In this document: one piece after another, positions 49,834-62,159 of the stretch | How positions within the stretch are numbered: the stretch's first letter is position 1 | How the letters are laid out: each line of letters starts with the position of its first letter | Assembly: GCF_037975245.1 (NCBI RefSeq) | Contig: NC_092577.1 | Location: 17,627,898-17,691,897 of the forward strand | Source: Apostichopus japonicus | Taxonomy: Eukaryota > Echinodermata > Holothuroidea > Aspidochirotida > Stichopodidae | DNA length: 64,000 nt | Direction: 5' to 3' | The notes under the pieces: model-generated | Seen by the model: the letters and a program-made list of their open reading frames with translations, nothing else | Databases searched by the model: none | Told to the model about the DNA's origin: nothing | Made by a program: the position numbers and the translations under genes

Positions 49834-51816
49834 ATGGATCATGGTCCACAATCATATCGCACCAAGAGAAGAAAAATCAATGATGAAGTGTTAAACTACA
49901 TACAAACAATATCAGATGAATCTTGCGGGCAAAATGATTTCTCTGGACCAATAGATAACACCAGGAAGGACAATGATAAATCTTTACATATCAAGGAAAA
50001 AAGGAGCCAACTGCAGCAGTTGCACCAACTGGAACAGTTGTCTGAAAATGATGTTGCTGATGGTGTTGACAGTGATTTGTTCCAGACCTTTCACTCAGAT
50101 GTTGATGAACTATATTCTGACTCAGATGGTGAAATTGATGGAAGTGATGAAATAAATTCCACACTGAAAATTGAGCTTGGGCAATGGGCCTCAAAGTATA
50201 ATATTTCTCATGCTTCACTCTCTGAGCTCCTTGTCATTCTTCAAAATGACCATCCTGACCTTCCAAAAGACCCTAACCAAAGTGGACACAACAATTGTCT
50301 CAGGAGGTGAATATTACCATGTTGGGATTGAGAATGGAATTACCTCTATTCTGAACTCAAGACAAAAGTCCCTAAGTAGTAAATACAAAACAATAACGTT
50401 GCATGTAAACATTGATGGTTTACCTCTATTCAAAAGCTCAAACTCGCAGTTTTGGCCCATATTAGGTATGATCACTGCATGTGAGAGGAAACCAAAAGGA
50501 AACCAACTGATTTGGAATTTTTGAATGAATTTGTAGCAGACTACCAAAATGTTGAGCAAAATGGTATTCAAGTTCAGGGAGAAAAGCTTACAGTGGTTAT
50601 GACAGCAATGATATGTGATGCCCCTGCAAGAGCCATGGTCAAAAACATCAAGGGTCATAGTGGCTACTCCGGCTATGAAAGATGTGTTCAGAGAGGCGTG
50701 TACATCAACAAAGTAACTTTCCCAGAAACAGAAGATCATCGCACTGACCAGTCATTTAGAAATATGCTAGATGAAAATCATCATCTAGGGGAAACTCCAC
50801 TATCCCAACTTTCATTGGGTATGGTATCCAACTTCCCTTTAGACTACATGCACCTAGTATGTTTGGGAGTGACACGCAGACTGGTAAAGCTTTGGTTGAA
50901 AGGTCCACTAAAGACAAGACAGAGCCCTCAACTTATCAGAGAAATTTCTGCAAAATTGCAATCGTTGAATGGTGCTCTACCACGTGAATTTGCTCGCCAA
51001 CCTCGATCTCTGAATGAGTTTCAACGGTGGAAAGCCACAGAGCTTCGGCAATTTCTTTTGTACACCGGTCCAGTTGTTCTTTACAGAATCATTCCAAAGC
51101 CATTTTATGAAAATTTCATGCTTTTATCTGTTGCTATGTTTATATATTTGAGTCCATTCAACTGTAGCAGTTACTCTCAGCTTGGTCACCAGTTAATTGT
51201 TACTTTCATCAAGCACTATGCAACTCTCTATGGCAATGACATGATTACATACAATGTACATGGACTTGTGCATTTGAAAGAGGATGTACAACAATATGGT
51301 GCATTGGACAATGTATCCTGTTTCCCTTTCGAAAGTTATTTGGGACAGATAAAACGAATGGTTAGGAATGCAAATTACCCCTTACAACAAGTTATTCGAC
51401 GTCTTTCTGAAAACCATGTAGCATTTCCTACTAAAAGCAAAGAACTTTTTGAGCAGCCCCACAATGGTGGACAGATTCCTGAGACCATGGTAACTTCCTC
51501 ACAATACAAAGTACTCAACCTTCAAGATTGCACTATCAAAATATCTATGGGGGACAACTGTGTTAAAATTGGTGAAGAAATTGTTCTTGCCAGAAACTTC
51601 TTTGTCAGCGATGGCAGCAAGTTCATCTTATATGAAAAGTTTTGTCACAAAGAAAATTTTTTCACATATCCACTGGATTGCACCAAACTTGGCATATTCA
51701 AGATCAAATTACTCAGTGGGAAACTAGAGTATGCTCCAATCTCAAGTATCCTGGAAAAATATGTCCTTATTCCTCGGAAGAAAAGCTTTGTGGTAGTGCC
51801 ACTCCTCCATTTTTGA
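49834..51816 (+). pseudogene. Transposase-like gene (EnSpm/CACTA-type family)
   Basis: ATG at 49,834 starts an N-terminal region with a basic stretch (SYRTKRRKIND), a Gln/Leu-rich helix, and an acidic part (DVDELYSDSDGEIDGSDE). Near 50,275 the frame shifts into DTTIVSGGEYYHVGIENGI and TLHVNIDGLPLFKSSNSQFW, with NIDGLPLFKS a hallmark of this family. A tandem 11-bp duplication (GGAAACCAAAA unit, about 50,488-50,510) shifts the frame again. The last 434 residues are open: VVMTAMICDAPARAMVKNIK, PLDYMHLVCLGVTRRLVKLW, EFARQPRSLNEFQRWKATE, TYNVHGLVHLKEDV, SCFPFESYLGQIKR. Such proteins are widespread in cnidarians and deuterostomes. The EnSpm/CACTA link is from general knowledge; no CACTA inverted repeats were found here. 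The gene ends 54 bp before the ATG of the DUF4806 gene. Confidence 0.75.
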
Positions 51817-51870
51817 ATTTGTACCGTACCTGATCATGGCTATTCATTATCATGATTACTGTCTTTCAGC

Positions 51871-54800
51871 ATGTCTGATACTCAAACTTTCTTGGTTGTT
51901 GCCTTTGCTGGTGAAGACGGTGTAGGAGTCATTCCATCGCAATGGAGAACTGGCGAAAGAGAATGCTTCTGGCCACCATATAAATCTTCTCTACAAGGTT
52001 TGAGAAGGCAGTCAAGTCAGTGGAAGCCCCGCAAGCATCTTGGACGAGACATACCATTCGGGTTCTGTCAACAACAGGTATTGTAAACACAATTAATTCA
52101 AATGAAAGTGTAAAATGATTTGCAATAACAATGTTTCTTTCAATAACATTATGTTTTGTGGTTACTTTGATGGATCAAGGTGCGAGACCACAGTATCTCA
52201 CTGTATAGTGTTGTAAATCTCCACGACGTAAATGTTGAAACTGAGAAAAGTGTATCTTTCTGTACATGTGTGTTCTGTACGAGATTAAAACCTTTCATTT
52301 ACAGATAGGACCATACCACTGTATAGTGTACAGTAGTTTACTAGTTCATCACAAATGCCCACTATCAAGATTGTTTTCAATTGTTTCATTTCTTCAGGTT
52401 CCTATGCACGGGCAATGATCTTATTGACAAGGGCTGAGGAGACTTCAGACTTAGCTACTGAAAATGAAGATGAGAGGCCATCAAAGCGCAGGAAGTTGTA
52501 AGTGTCCAATATATAAATATGCTAATGTTCGATTTCAATATACCAAGCAAAACTGCTACAAAAATAAATGCAGGTTATACTGTACATTCCAAAATTACCA
52601 TCATTGATCTTTCTCATAGAGATGCTGACAGTGAACATACAGTACAGTCTCACTCAAACAACTTAAACCAAAAGTGCCATCCTTACTGACTTAACAAGTA
52701 TGAAACTCAGAAAGTTCAGTAATATTTTATGAACTCTAGCTCCATATTTAAATTGACCTATAATCAGCTTAAATCATATCGGACATAAAAATCCCATATG
52801 TTCAAATCAGACACAATACTCTCAACATGGATGTTATGGTAAAGGTATGTTATGGTATCTGTGATGTACTTACTCAATGTCTATTTCCTTTTCATACTCA
52901 TAGGCAAAATCGCCGGTATGTGTCTTCCTCTGACGACACAGAAGAAGAAGCTGAGAATTTCACCCTGCCTCCACCGATTCAGCCATTGGTTCCCCTCACA
53001 ACGCCATTGACCTCCAATATAAATCCTCAATCACAGAGGCAAAATTTTCCTGATGCTGTCGTATCACCACTAAGTGCAAGGCACTCTACCGGGTCTACCC
53101 AGTCACTAGCAGGGTCCAGTCGGAACATATCTCCCATGTCAACCCCAGATTTGATTGTTAATGGTGTGTAGTAACGTAAATTTAAACAAAGCATTGTACA
53201 TGATCTGCATTTGCAAAGGTTCAAGTACTGCTATAATGCACATTTCTTTGACCTGCTGACCAAGCCTTGGTGACTGGTAATGTGGCAACCATGCAAACTA
53301 TTACTCCAGTTACTGTTTACTAAGGCTAAATATTTCTCTCTTTTTCTTAATTACTGTACTTCTGTGCCAGGGAATGCAATGTATATACAGTACCAGTCTG
53401 CTATTCTCACATTGCACTTCCACTTCAAAGTGACTACTTTTAACATCTGATGTTGCTTTAACGAAACTTTCTCTGATTTTGTCTCTTAACAGCAACTCAG
53501 AAGAAGATCCTTATGATTTTGGCAGAAATAAAAGCTGAAGTAAGGGACCTGAAGCGCCAAACAGTTGCAAATTCCCATTTAATTCAATCCCTTAAGACCT
53601 CCCATTTGGATTTGGAGGAACTGCCAGATGATGTAAACTTGCCCCTTTCATCTGTTCCACTTCTGACAGCTCTGGATGAACTTGCCCGGACTGATTTTAA
53701 TGTGGAGAAACGTTTGGTAATTGCCCATACTTTGTCCTATGTAAGAAGGAAAAATACATACACTATATATAAATAAATAGGTTGTACTGTATGAAATAAG
53801 AACTTACCACTTACTAATATAGCTTAGCAAATAACGAGGGTGCGTCAATTATGAAGTATTTAGCAGACTCGTCAACTCTCCCGGTTTTACCGGGAGACTC
53901 CAGGTTTTTACCCGCATCTCCCGGTTTCATATTCTATTCTCCCGGTTTTTTAATGTTTCATCACTTGCGACATTTCTGAAAATAGCCAACAATTAGTCCT
54001 ATGCTTAGTAATTCCCACAGTAACGCTGAACAGGAAAGGCTATTGAGTGTAGTTCGCAAGAACAAGACAGACAGTCGGTTAAGTCTCAAGCTTGATGGGA
54101 CTATCTAGCATACTAGCCATGAAGTTACAGTACCCAGAGTCCACTGTTCCCTGTTTCAAATGGAAGCCTACTAAAGAAACCCTGTAGAAAGCGAAGTCAG
54201 CTGCTGCAAACTACAACAAGAAACACTGATTGGAAGATTCTCTCACTGTATTGCATAAGTAGACTAGGGCCTATACATATTTAGGAGTATTTATATCATT
54301 TCAGTTGAAAATGACCAACCTCCCGATTTTCCCCTTGTGCTCCCTATTTTTTGGCCATGAAAAATGTTATTCTCCCTATTTTGGGGGTCAAACAGGTTGA
54401 CAGGTCTGATTTAGTAAACCTTGTCAATTGAGCTACATTAGCCTAGTCATTTACCGAACCTTCCACTATACTATTGAAAAACCTATACTACAGTAATACA
54501 TACCTTATCAATGGTAGAACCTTGAAAATTGTAGTGCCTGCACAGTAAAGTAATCGTTACTCGATAGTAACGGCATGACTTCTTGCATTGTTTTTGCGAA
54601 GTCATAGAAGTAGTTGTTGTCGTTGTACGTATAGACATTATTTTTTTACAACAGGTATTCAAAGTTGGACAGTTCACGATATAATTTGGAGCAATATTAC
54701 TTTAGACGAATACAGGATGTGGAATAAGCTATTGATTTATGGTAGATTGTATCACTCACTGTCTCGTGCACGTTTCTGGTGTAAAATAAGCATGCTGGAA

Positions 54801-55795
54801 AAAACGTCAAGTTGAAGCTAGTTGGAGCATAACGCAGTCCTCAGAAAATTCTGGCTTCCATGAAGACTCAAAGATTCACAACTGTTTTCTTCCAGATTTT
54901 GACACTGTCGTCAGTAGGTGGGCAGATCTTGCCTGTAGCAGTAAGGAGGATGCTGCAGGAATTGATCCAAAATAATGTAGCCAAATGCACTAATTGGACA
55001 GGTCAAGGGGAGAAGTTGGCGTTTAAGGACCTGTTCCTTCGAAAAGTTTTAGAAAGTTCGTACAATTTGTTGAATATTTGCTTACTTTACATTATGTACG
55101 CCTTACTTTTTGCAAAGCTATTTTCCCGTATCTATTTGCTTTATTGTAACGAGAACGTCCCCGGCATCGCTTTCGATTGATAACGGACAGATCCACGGCC
55201 AAGAAAAATTCAGTAGACAAGCACTTAGGCCTATTATGATATGCATATTAGATAAGGCTATTAGTTGATAATTGTATACCAAGATATCTTCGGCAGAGAC
55301 TTAATTCATATATGCTTCACCTTCAATACTAAGATTATATCATGCTATAATTTGGGGCCAATACAGAATACCCTAAAGCCCGCAAATGAACTGACGAACG
55401 TGCTCCGGTACGTGGGAGCTGCAACATGGGGCGCGAAACTCGTGGCTCACACACTCAGGAAAACTACCTGGAATTTGCTGGTTTCATGGTTGGAGTTCAT
55501 ATTAAAAGGACGAAGTTCCCTTTTCTCTAAAATATACACAAACGATGTATTATTATGAAGAACTTACCTGCATGTTCTTTCAATGTAAGGAACTAAAAGG
55601 TTTCTTTTTGACTTTCTTTTTTTTTTAACTGTAGAAGCTATAAGGAAGAACCAACCAACTTCCAACTCCACTGCAGTGGAAATACAAAGGGAATTTGTAA
55701 AGTTCTTTAAAGGAGCCTCTGATAGAGAGGGGGGACGTAAGGCAAGACAACAACGCCACTTCGACGTTCAGTTTGGCTCTGAACAGGAGGAATAA
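51871..55795 (+). CDS. DUF4806-family protein, six exons
   Basis: Exons: 51,871-52,077; 52,398-52,497; 52,904-53,163; 53,493-53,716; 54,896-55,055; 55,635-55,795. All later junctions fit in phase with GT-AG introns. Exon 1 has FLVVAFAGEDGVGVIPSQW and ECFWPPYKSS, then needs a one-base frame change near 51,990 to reach RFEKAVKSVEAPQASWTRHT. Exon 2 gives SYARAMILLTRAEETSDLAT and a basic SKRRK. Exon 3 is acidic and Ser/Pro-rich. Exon 4 has a coiled-coil-like start and DELARTDFNVEKRL. Exons 4-6 carry the DUF4806 region: SSVGGQILPVAVRRMLQELI, NWTGQGEKLAFKDLFL, and the C-terminus ending FGSEQEE and TAA. The function of DUF4806 is unknown to me. The pairing with the upstream transposase suggests a role in the same mobile element. 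Confidence 0.8.
53864..54408. mobile_element. hAT-derived non-autonomous element in intron 4
   Basis: The ends CAGACTCGTCAACTC and GGTTGACAGGTCTG are inverted repeats beginning with CAG. ATTTAG is repeated directly on both sides (53,858-53,863; 54,409-54,414), which is shorter than the usual 8 bp of hAT elements. Inside are ATCTCCCGGTTT repeats. A remnant with NSHSNAEQERLLSVVRKNKT near 54,010-54,070 matches the hAT C-terminal dimerisation region. Confidence 0.75.
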
Positions 55796-55821
55796 CCTTT
55801 CGTTATAGCTGTATCCTTCGG

Positions 55822-55891
55822 CAGTTTAATATATCTGCAGAAATAAAAGCCATGTATACATGGCTTTTATTTCTGCAGATATATTAAACTG
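55822..55891. terminator. Perfect 70-bp palindrome with AATAAA on both strands
   Basis: The left arm (55,822-55,856) and right arm (55,857-55,891) are exact reverse complements without a loop. The left arm holds GCAGAAATAAAAGCCATGTA, so a polyadenylation signal is present on each strand. It begins 27 bp after the DUF4806 stop codon and is probably that gene's 3' end signal. The terminator role is inferred. Confidence 0.6.
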
Positions 55892-57169
55892 TTACACTTA
55901 CATTGTTACACTCTTCATAATTTTCTTGTATTGCAGAATCTACTATGTTCCTCACGTCAGTTACAGCCATGGACTCACTTCATGCAATTGAAATCTCAAT
56001 TTGTGCAGTTTAATTGCTACGATATATGCAAATGCATGCTTACCATGCAATATGGTCATATATTTTGGCTCATCCTTTTGGTAGTATTTTACATATTTAA
56101 CCACTAGTCAAGATTTATCACCAGTACGTCCAATTATTGCATATACTGTATCTCTCCCCTATGATACTTTTTGTAAGAATATTTGGTTGTTATACTGAGT
56201 TTTCCCTCAAGAGAAATACTCTTCAGTCGTAGTATTGTTTAATTACATGTGTATTTAACGAAACTCTAGCTCATAATGAGATGTAAAGGCCAACAATGCG
56301 AGGTACGGAATGATCATGATATTCCGAGCAAAGGGTTCAAGTTCTCCAAAGTCCCTGATATTAATGCCCTGGTATAAAAAATAACAAATTGGTGTCCCTG
56401 TATTACCAAATAAGTGGTGGCCGGGGGGGGGGGGGGTACGGCAGGGAGGGTGAAAGGTTCCGTTTGTAAAAACATGTTTTCTCATATCATATCAATCCGG
56501 TTGCAAAGTCAACATATAATGTACTGATTTTGCTTTATTCTTGTTGAAACAGCTTTGTGATGGTCCACAGTATAATTAAGCAAAAAGTGGAGGGAACGCC
56601 GAGCGCATTGTTCCTTTCTACACTGTTTCTATTTCGGCGCACTGTGGGCGTCTTCATTAGATATTATGATGGCAAGTGTTTTGATAAATTTGCTTCACTC
56701 TTTTGCTTCATTCTGTGGCTTTATCAAATAATTAAAGTTAATTGTTCATAAATGGCTAAAACATCTGGTAATTAAAGGAAAATGCATTAAATTAATAAAT
56801 TGTGACAATGTTATTTCAATGCTCCTTGTCTTATGTTTTTATTAAAATTTTGGTTTCACTTAACTGTCGTTATATCTGGAATACAAACTTCTAAAAGTTT
56901 TGTTGTCCCCTACAGTGTTTCTGGATATTCAATTAAAAAACTTTTCGAAAATGTCCCACTTAAATCTACACACATGCAGTGACTAGTTTCCAGCTGGAAA
57001 TGTAATGCGAATTCCATATTTCATCAACCGTCACAACTTTTGAAAATAATCTATTTGACTATTACAGCCGGGTCTCAGTATAAATATAAAGTATAAATGG
57101 GAGAAAAAAATAATTGAAAGACATCGGCATACCACCGACAATACACTCAGTATACGACTGTGGACGAGC
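55892..57169. other. Non-coding interval
   Basis: No gene is supported. A poly-G run lies at about 56,424. No terminal inverted repeat for the transposase/DUF4806 element could be recognised. Confidence 0.4.
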
Positions 57170-57420
57170 CTCGAATTGCGGGCGGTCCAGCGGCGTGCCA
57201 CCCCAGGGCTGCTGATTTGCCGTCGGCCAGCCGCCGGTGGGCCTGCTTTGAGCCGCCGGCGGGCCAGCCTTGAGCCGCCGGCGGCCCGCCGGTGGCCCGC
57301 GGTCCGCCGACTTGCCGTCTGCCAAATCTACGGCGGCCCGCCGGCGGTAGCCGCCGTCGGGCCGACTTCGGTGCCGAAGCCGGGCCGCCGTCGGGCCGAC
57401 TTCGGCTTGCTTGCTGGGTA
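57170..57420. repeat. GC-rich palindromic repeat related to 43.9-44.3 kb
   Basis: It contains CCGCCGGCGG, GTCGGGCCGACTTCGG and related words, ending GGCTTGCTTGCTGGGTACT. That is the inverse of the TACCCAGCCAGCAAGCCGA start at 43,915. It lies directly before the 3' end of the LINE. Confidence 0.75.
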
Positions 57421-57539
57421 CTTTCAATAGAAAATAACCAGCAATGGCCCTTGTGGAAAAAGCAATACACTGCATTCCGAAATATTTTTTGCTTTTTACG
57501 TGACCCGCCATGCGGGATACAAAACGTCACGGCCAAACG

Positions 57540-60500
57540 CCACTATCGAACCATCCCATTCTGACAAACGAAACTCAGGTCAAGCGAGCCAAAAAAAAAA
57601 TACATACGCCCGCCGACCTGCAGAGACAAAACGCCCAACCACCCACTGAAACATTCAAAAAACCACAAAAGGACGACCAGCACGTAGCGAAACGAAACAC
57701 CCCTCCCCAGCACACCACCGTCCAAAAAAGGCAGCCCCAGATAAACGGCGAAATCGCCTTCAATTTCAAGGCGAATGTCAGACTTCACCGCCTCCAAGAC
57801 TGCCTGCCAACTGGCAAATTCCCCCCTAAAAACAACATCACATCTTTTCCTCCAACAAGTTTTTCACAACAGAATAAACAGAAATAATACGCTGCAACAC
57901 AGCAACAGAACAAACTGGAGGATCTGCCCCATATAAAAAAAAACCTGTCCTACCGACCAGGAACGGTCTCCCGTTAAGCGGTCGGTCCAGGTCTGAAACT
58001 CCCCACAAGCATAAAACAAAGGAACAATGCCAACAAACATGGGCAGTACTCTCTAAGCTGTCACAGCCGGTCCTCGGACACAGTCCATCACCCAATCGCC
58101 AATGACACCTTTTCAGATTGGTCACCAATCCTCCATGCAAGATCACGGAGCCTGCAACCATTTAGCCTTGAATGCACCGAACGCCATACTTCGGCAGGAT
58201 AACGTCCCTGTACAAAAATTGCATTCAAGGCTCTATCCCGCAAGGAACTGTGAACGAGGGCCGGCCGTGACAGGTCAAGAGGGGGCAACTTAATACGAGC
58301 GGAGCAAATGACACGCACCACCCTGCTTGGTGTACTACTATGCGGTTCTCTGTTGCTAAACAGCGCCGGAACCCATCGACGCAAGTGCAACACGCCCCAA
58401 AAACGTACACATATGAACAAGGCCACCCTGGGTCATTTACCGCTACAAACAATTGCTTAAATAACAAAAAGGTCAATTTACTTGCCAGATGAAGCCCCCC
58501 TAGCCCCCTTCTCCAGTTTTTGGTACAATATCGCCCTCTCGACAAGCTCTGTACCACCCGACCAAATGAATGGAAAAAACGCCCTCTCCAACCGCACCAG
58601 GACGCGACGCGGAATTGGGTACGCCGCGCCCGGGTACCACAAGATGGGCGAGACAAAACGATTAATGACGGTGATTTTCCCCAAGATCGAAAGCCAGTGG
58701 GTGCCAAAGGTTTCGAGCTTGCTCTCAAATACCTTAAGCCCTCTCGTTCCAGGTGACATCACAAGGTGCATCGTAGCCGAAGCAGTTACCATTAATGTTG
58801 ATATTCTGATCCGACCACGATGCACTGAAGGGTAAGTCTCTGTTTCTCCAGCTACCAAGGCGAAGGCCCTTTGTCTTGTCCGGATTCAACTTCGCCCCGG
58901 TAGCTCTCTCAATAGATAAATCCTGCGAGAGGGCACGAAAGGGGCCCAGACTCGAAACAAAACACGTGACGTCATCTGCATATTGAACGCATTTCACTTT
59001 GGCACCCCCTGGCACAACGAATGGAACAAGTATCGGGTCCCTTTCCAAAAGACGGGAGAGGTACTCGCTAAACAAAACATAAAGTACTGGAGACAGAGGG
59101 CACCCCTGGCGCACCCCCCTCTCTACGTTAAAAACCTCTCAACAAAACCCATTTACAACTACAGAACTGAAACATTCCTGATACAAAACCGAAATCCATT
59201 TACGAAAATTTGGGTGCAACTGAAACTTCTCCAATACATTCATTAAAAAACCGCGATCCACCATGTCAAAGGCCTTCTGCTGGTCAAGAGAGACCAATGC
59301 ACATGGCAGATCACGCTCAATAACAAAGTCAGTCAAGTCGCGCATCAACCACAAGTTCTGCTGGATGCAATGACCCTTCACTGCACAAGTCTGGAGATCA
59401 CCAACAAGGTGCGGCATAGCCAGTGCAAGGCGGTTGCACAAAGCATATGCCAGCAACTTGTAGTCCACATTTAACAAGGTGATCGGGCGCTTGTTATGAG
59501 GATCCAATGGGTCGCCAAGCTTGGGCAGCAAAGTAATCATACCAAGACGCTAACTTTCGTTTAAAAGTCCGTTTTGTTTTGGAAGGCGTCTTCGAAGACG
59601 GCTTTGATGTCGGGTCCGATTATAGCCCAGAAGGTTCGATAGAACTCCCTCGGAAGCCCGTCCGAACCCGGGGACTTGCCATTCTTCATCTTCGAAAGCG
59701 CCTTCTAAAGCCCAACAGTGGTTATTCCGCCCCCCCCCAAATATCATTGACCTCATGGGGAACAGTTTTTGAGATTCCCCTCAATAATTCGACCTGTGCC
59801 GACATGTTGACATTGCCACGCGTAAGCAAACTCGAATAATACTCTTTGTACACGCGGACAATGCCGTGAGGGTCGGTAACCACGGTCCCATCAGTAGCGC
59901 GCACTGATGCGACTCGTCTGTCACCCGCCGATGAGCTAACGGACTGGTAAAACCTCAGTGAAGGGCGCTCCTCGGCCTCAACCGCTTCGACACGGGCCCT
60001 GACGCGGGCACCGTGGTACCTTTCATCTAGATAAGTCTGCTAAGCGATGACAGCCGAGGGGTTGCCAAACTTCACCTCCGCGCACAGCTTCGAGAATTTT
60101 TCTCTCCGCCGTCGTGCGCGGGTCACGCAATACAGAATTGCGTAGCGTTTGATGCGCAACTTGACATCATCCCACCATTTGGGATGTAGAGGCAAAGGCC
60201 GGCTTCAATGTTTGCCATCCTTTGTACCTGGTTTCGAAACCTTGGCGGAACTCTGCCTCGCCAAGAATCTGACAGTTACGCTTCCATAAGCCCCGCCCGA
60301 TCGGGAAAATAGAAGGCAAAACAAAACGTGCTACTACAGTGTCATGGTCAGAGAGCGGACAGCTCAGCGTCTCGCAAGCCGAAAATTTAAAACTTACGGG
60401 CGCATACACTCGATCTGTCCTGGAGGCATCTTCTCCGTTGGGCCTCACCCACGTATACACCGTACTACACGGGTGCATATGCCTCCAGGCATCGGCTAAA

Positions 60501-61030
60501 AGGTGTGCCGAAGTGAATCTGTCCAATTCTGTGATCCCAGCGTCAGGACCAGCAGACATAGAAGCCCCGAGTCTGTCAAGACCCGGGTCTGGGACACGGT
60601 TAAAGTCCCCGACCATGACACATGGTGCACTAGCAGGAACAAAGGAAGGCAGCGTGTTAAAAAAATCTCGTCTAGCAGAAGACGAATTGGGAGCATACAC
60701 AGTACAAAAGGAGATATTACCCTGTAAATACTTGAATAGAATGCAAACCAATCGGCCCTCGTGGTCCGTCTCCACCCTAGTGACAAAACCCGACTGACAG
60801 GGTGACAGAAGGATAAATAGTGCCACAGGATGAAGACGAACCAGATGAAGCATGCAGCCCACCACCCCACTCATAAGCCCATAGAGGGACAACTTCCAAA
60901 ATGTGTGCTTCTTGCAGGAAAACGCAGTCGACCTCCATTGACTTACACTAGTGGAAAATGCGACTGCCCTTGCGATGATCCCTCATGCCATTCACGTTCA
61001 AAGTGGCATCTGAAAGTGTATGGGCCATGA
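57540..61030 (-). pseudogene. LINE ORF2: endonuclease and reverse transcriptase
   Basis: The endonuclease starts near 61,028 (TLNVNGMRDHRKGSRIF, then a stop, then EVDCVFLQEAHI) and continues in another frame with TVYAPNSSSARRDFF, VMVGDFNRVPDPGLDR and CPLSDHDTVVARF. These fit the AP-endonuclease fold, including GDFN and SDHD. The reverse transcriptase has ITLLPKLGDPLDPHNKRPIT, motif A LDQQKAFDMVDR (59,280), motif B MRQGCPLSPVLYVL (59,110), and motif C QYADDV (58,985). The C-terminal part has GDGLCPRTGCDSLESTAHV. At least five frameshifts or stops break it. Confidence 0.85.
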
Positions 61031-61228
61031 GAAGGCAATGAGGCAAAACTACGCCGACGACGATTCCGTAAGCTTCAAGCGCGCCCTAAACGACATATCG
61101 TCGTTTGAGTCGTGACTTGGAGCCGACCTTTTTAGAGAGGGTTCCCCCATCTCTTCGTACCAGCTCGTCCCAGTGGCACGTATCGGCTCGATGATCACCG
61201 AGTCTCCGGAGTCGCTATCAGACAGAGC

Positions 61229-61690
61229 CTACGGAGACTCGATGACAACCGAGTCTCCGTCAGACAAAGCCTCCAGATCTGGCGATATCGGCGCCGGACT
61301 GGGGACGGATTTGGACGAGTTGATGGGGAAGCCGGTGTTTTTCTCGGTGCGGGCACGGGGTTGGGGTCTGCAACGACCGGGAGGGTGAACCAGGTGCAGG
61401 GGAGGGTAAAACACCACCAGATTCCTCTCCCCTCGTAGGTGCGTCGGAACTTGACTTAACCCCACTCTTAGTCCTAGAGACAGATGAGGAGGGACAAGCG
61501 CGAAAGACATGTCCCTCCTTCCCACAGAGTGAGCACACAACCTCGTTCGGGCAAGCGCTGCTATCATGCCCAAGACGAAGGCAGCGCGCACATTTTTTGT
61601 TCGGGCAGTCCTTGGCTTCGTGCCCGGTCTCCCCACACCTGAAGCAGGTACGGGCTGACCGGGACACCGCACGTGGGCTTTATGCCCTGC
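61229..61690 (-). pseudogene. LINE ORF1 remnant with CCHC zinc knuckles
   Basis: Frame 61,667-61,260 has CFRCGETGHEAKDC, CARCLRLGHDSSAC and CSLCGKEGHVFRAC: three Gag-like CCHC knuckles for nucleic-acid binding. The frame is open upstream to the point where the element similarity ends near 61,690, so the N-terminal part is lost. A 35-40 bp direct repeat near 61,190-61,270 (GATGACAACCGAGTCTCC type) lies at its C-terminal end. Confidence 0.75.
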
Positions 61691-62159
61691 AATAAACAGG
61701 AAGGAGGGAATGTCCTGTTTCAGGTCGATCCGAATCTGTCAGTGCCCGTTCAATACCTCAGGGGCCTGTGGAGCACTTTTTGTGCTCTTTTAGGAGCACT
61801 TTTTGACGGCATCGTGGCAGGAGTGAAAAATAGAAACGCTACATATACAGTAGGAAAAGTATCCATAGTCGCTTATGTTCGTGTTTACGATAACATTTTA
61901 TTAAAAAGGCAACCAATCCTAACTTTCGACGGTAAAACTTCTTTCGTCAATACTGTAATTAGTCAATGCTTACTCCGCCCACATTTCCTGGGTATTTACA
62001 CTGTTGATTTGGCGGGAAAATGTACTATCATGTGCAATTTGTTGTGTCGTTCCCATTGTGAAGTGAACTTTGGCAAGTTCGAATGTCGATTTTTGTGTGT
62101 CAAAACTCGGGTCTTTCCATCATCTTAATTCACATAAGTCTTTCCATCAGCTTATATCA
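61691..62159. other. Interval between LINE and Gag remnant
   Basis: No gene features. A short local repeat GTGGAGCACTTTTTGTGCTC / AGGAGCACTTTTTGACG occurs at 61,768-61,810. Confidence 0.35.

Larger units (their letters stand above)
57491..61690 (-). mobile_element. Tx1-like LINE, 5'-truncated in ORF1, decayed
   Basis: Read on the minus strand: ORF1 remnant with three zinc knuckles (61,667-61,260), ORF2 endonuclease (about 61,030-60,167), reverse transcriptase (about 59,900-58,480), and C-terminal zinc region (58,426-57,540). The 3' end carries ATCCCGCATGGCGGGTCACG plus a short A-rich end. It is about 4.2 kb, with many frameshifts. No target duplication was found. The clade call (L1/Tx1 type) rests on the three-knuckle ORF1 and the reverse transcriptase style. 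Confidence 0.85.

Noticed and set aside
49000-57000. CACTA terminal inverted repeats for the transposase/DUF4806 element
   Set aside because: No convincing CACTA or CACTG pair with a 2-4 bp duplication was found by reading.
57147-57564. GC-rich overlapping open frames before the LINE
   Set aside because: All frames are open because of the GC-rich repeat; no protein family features.
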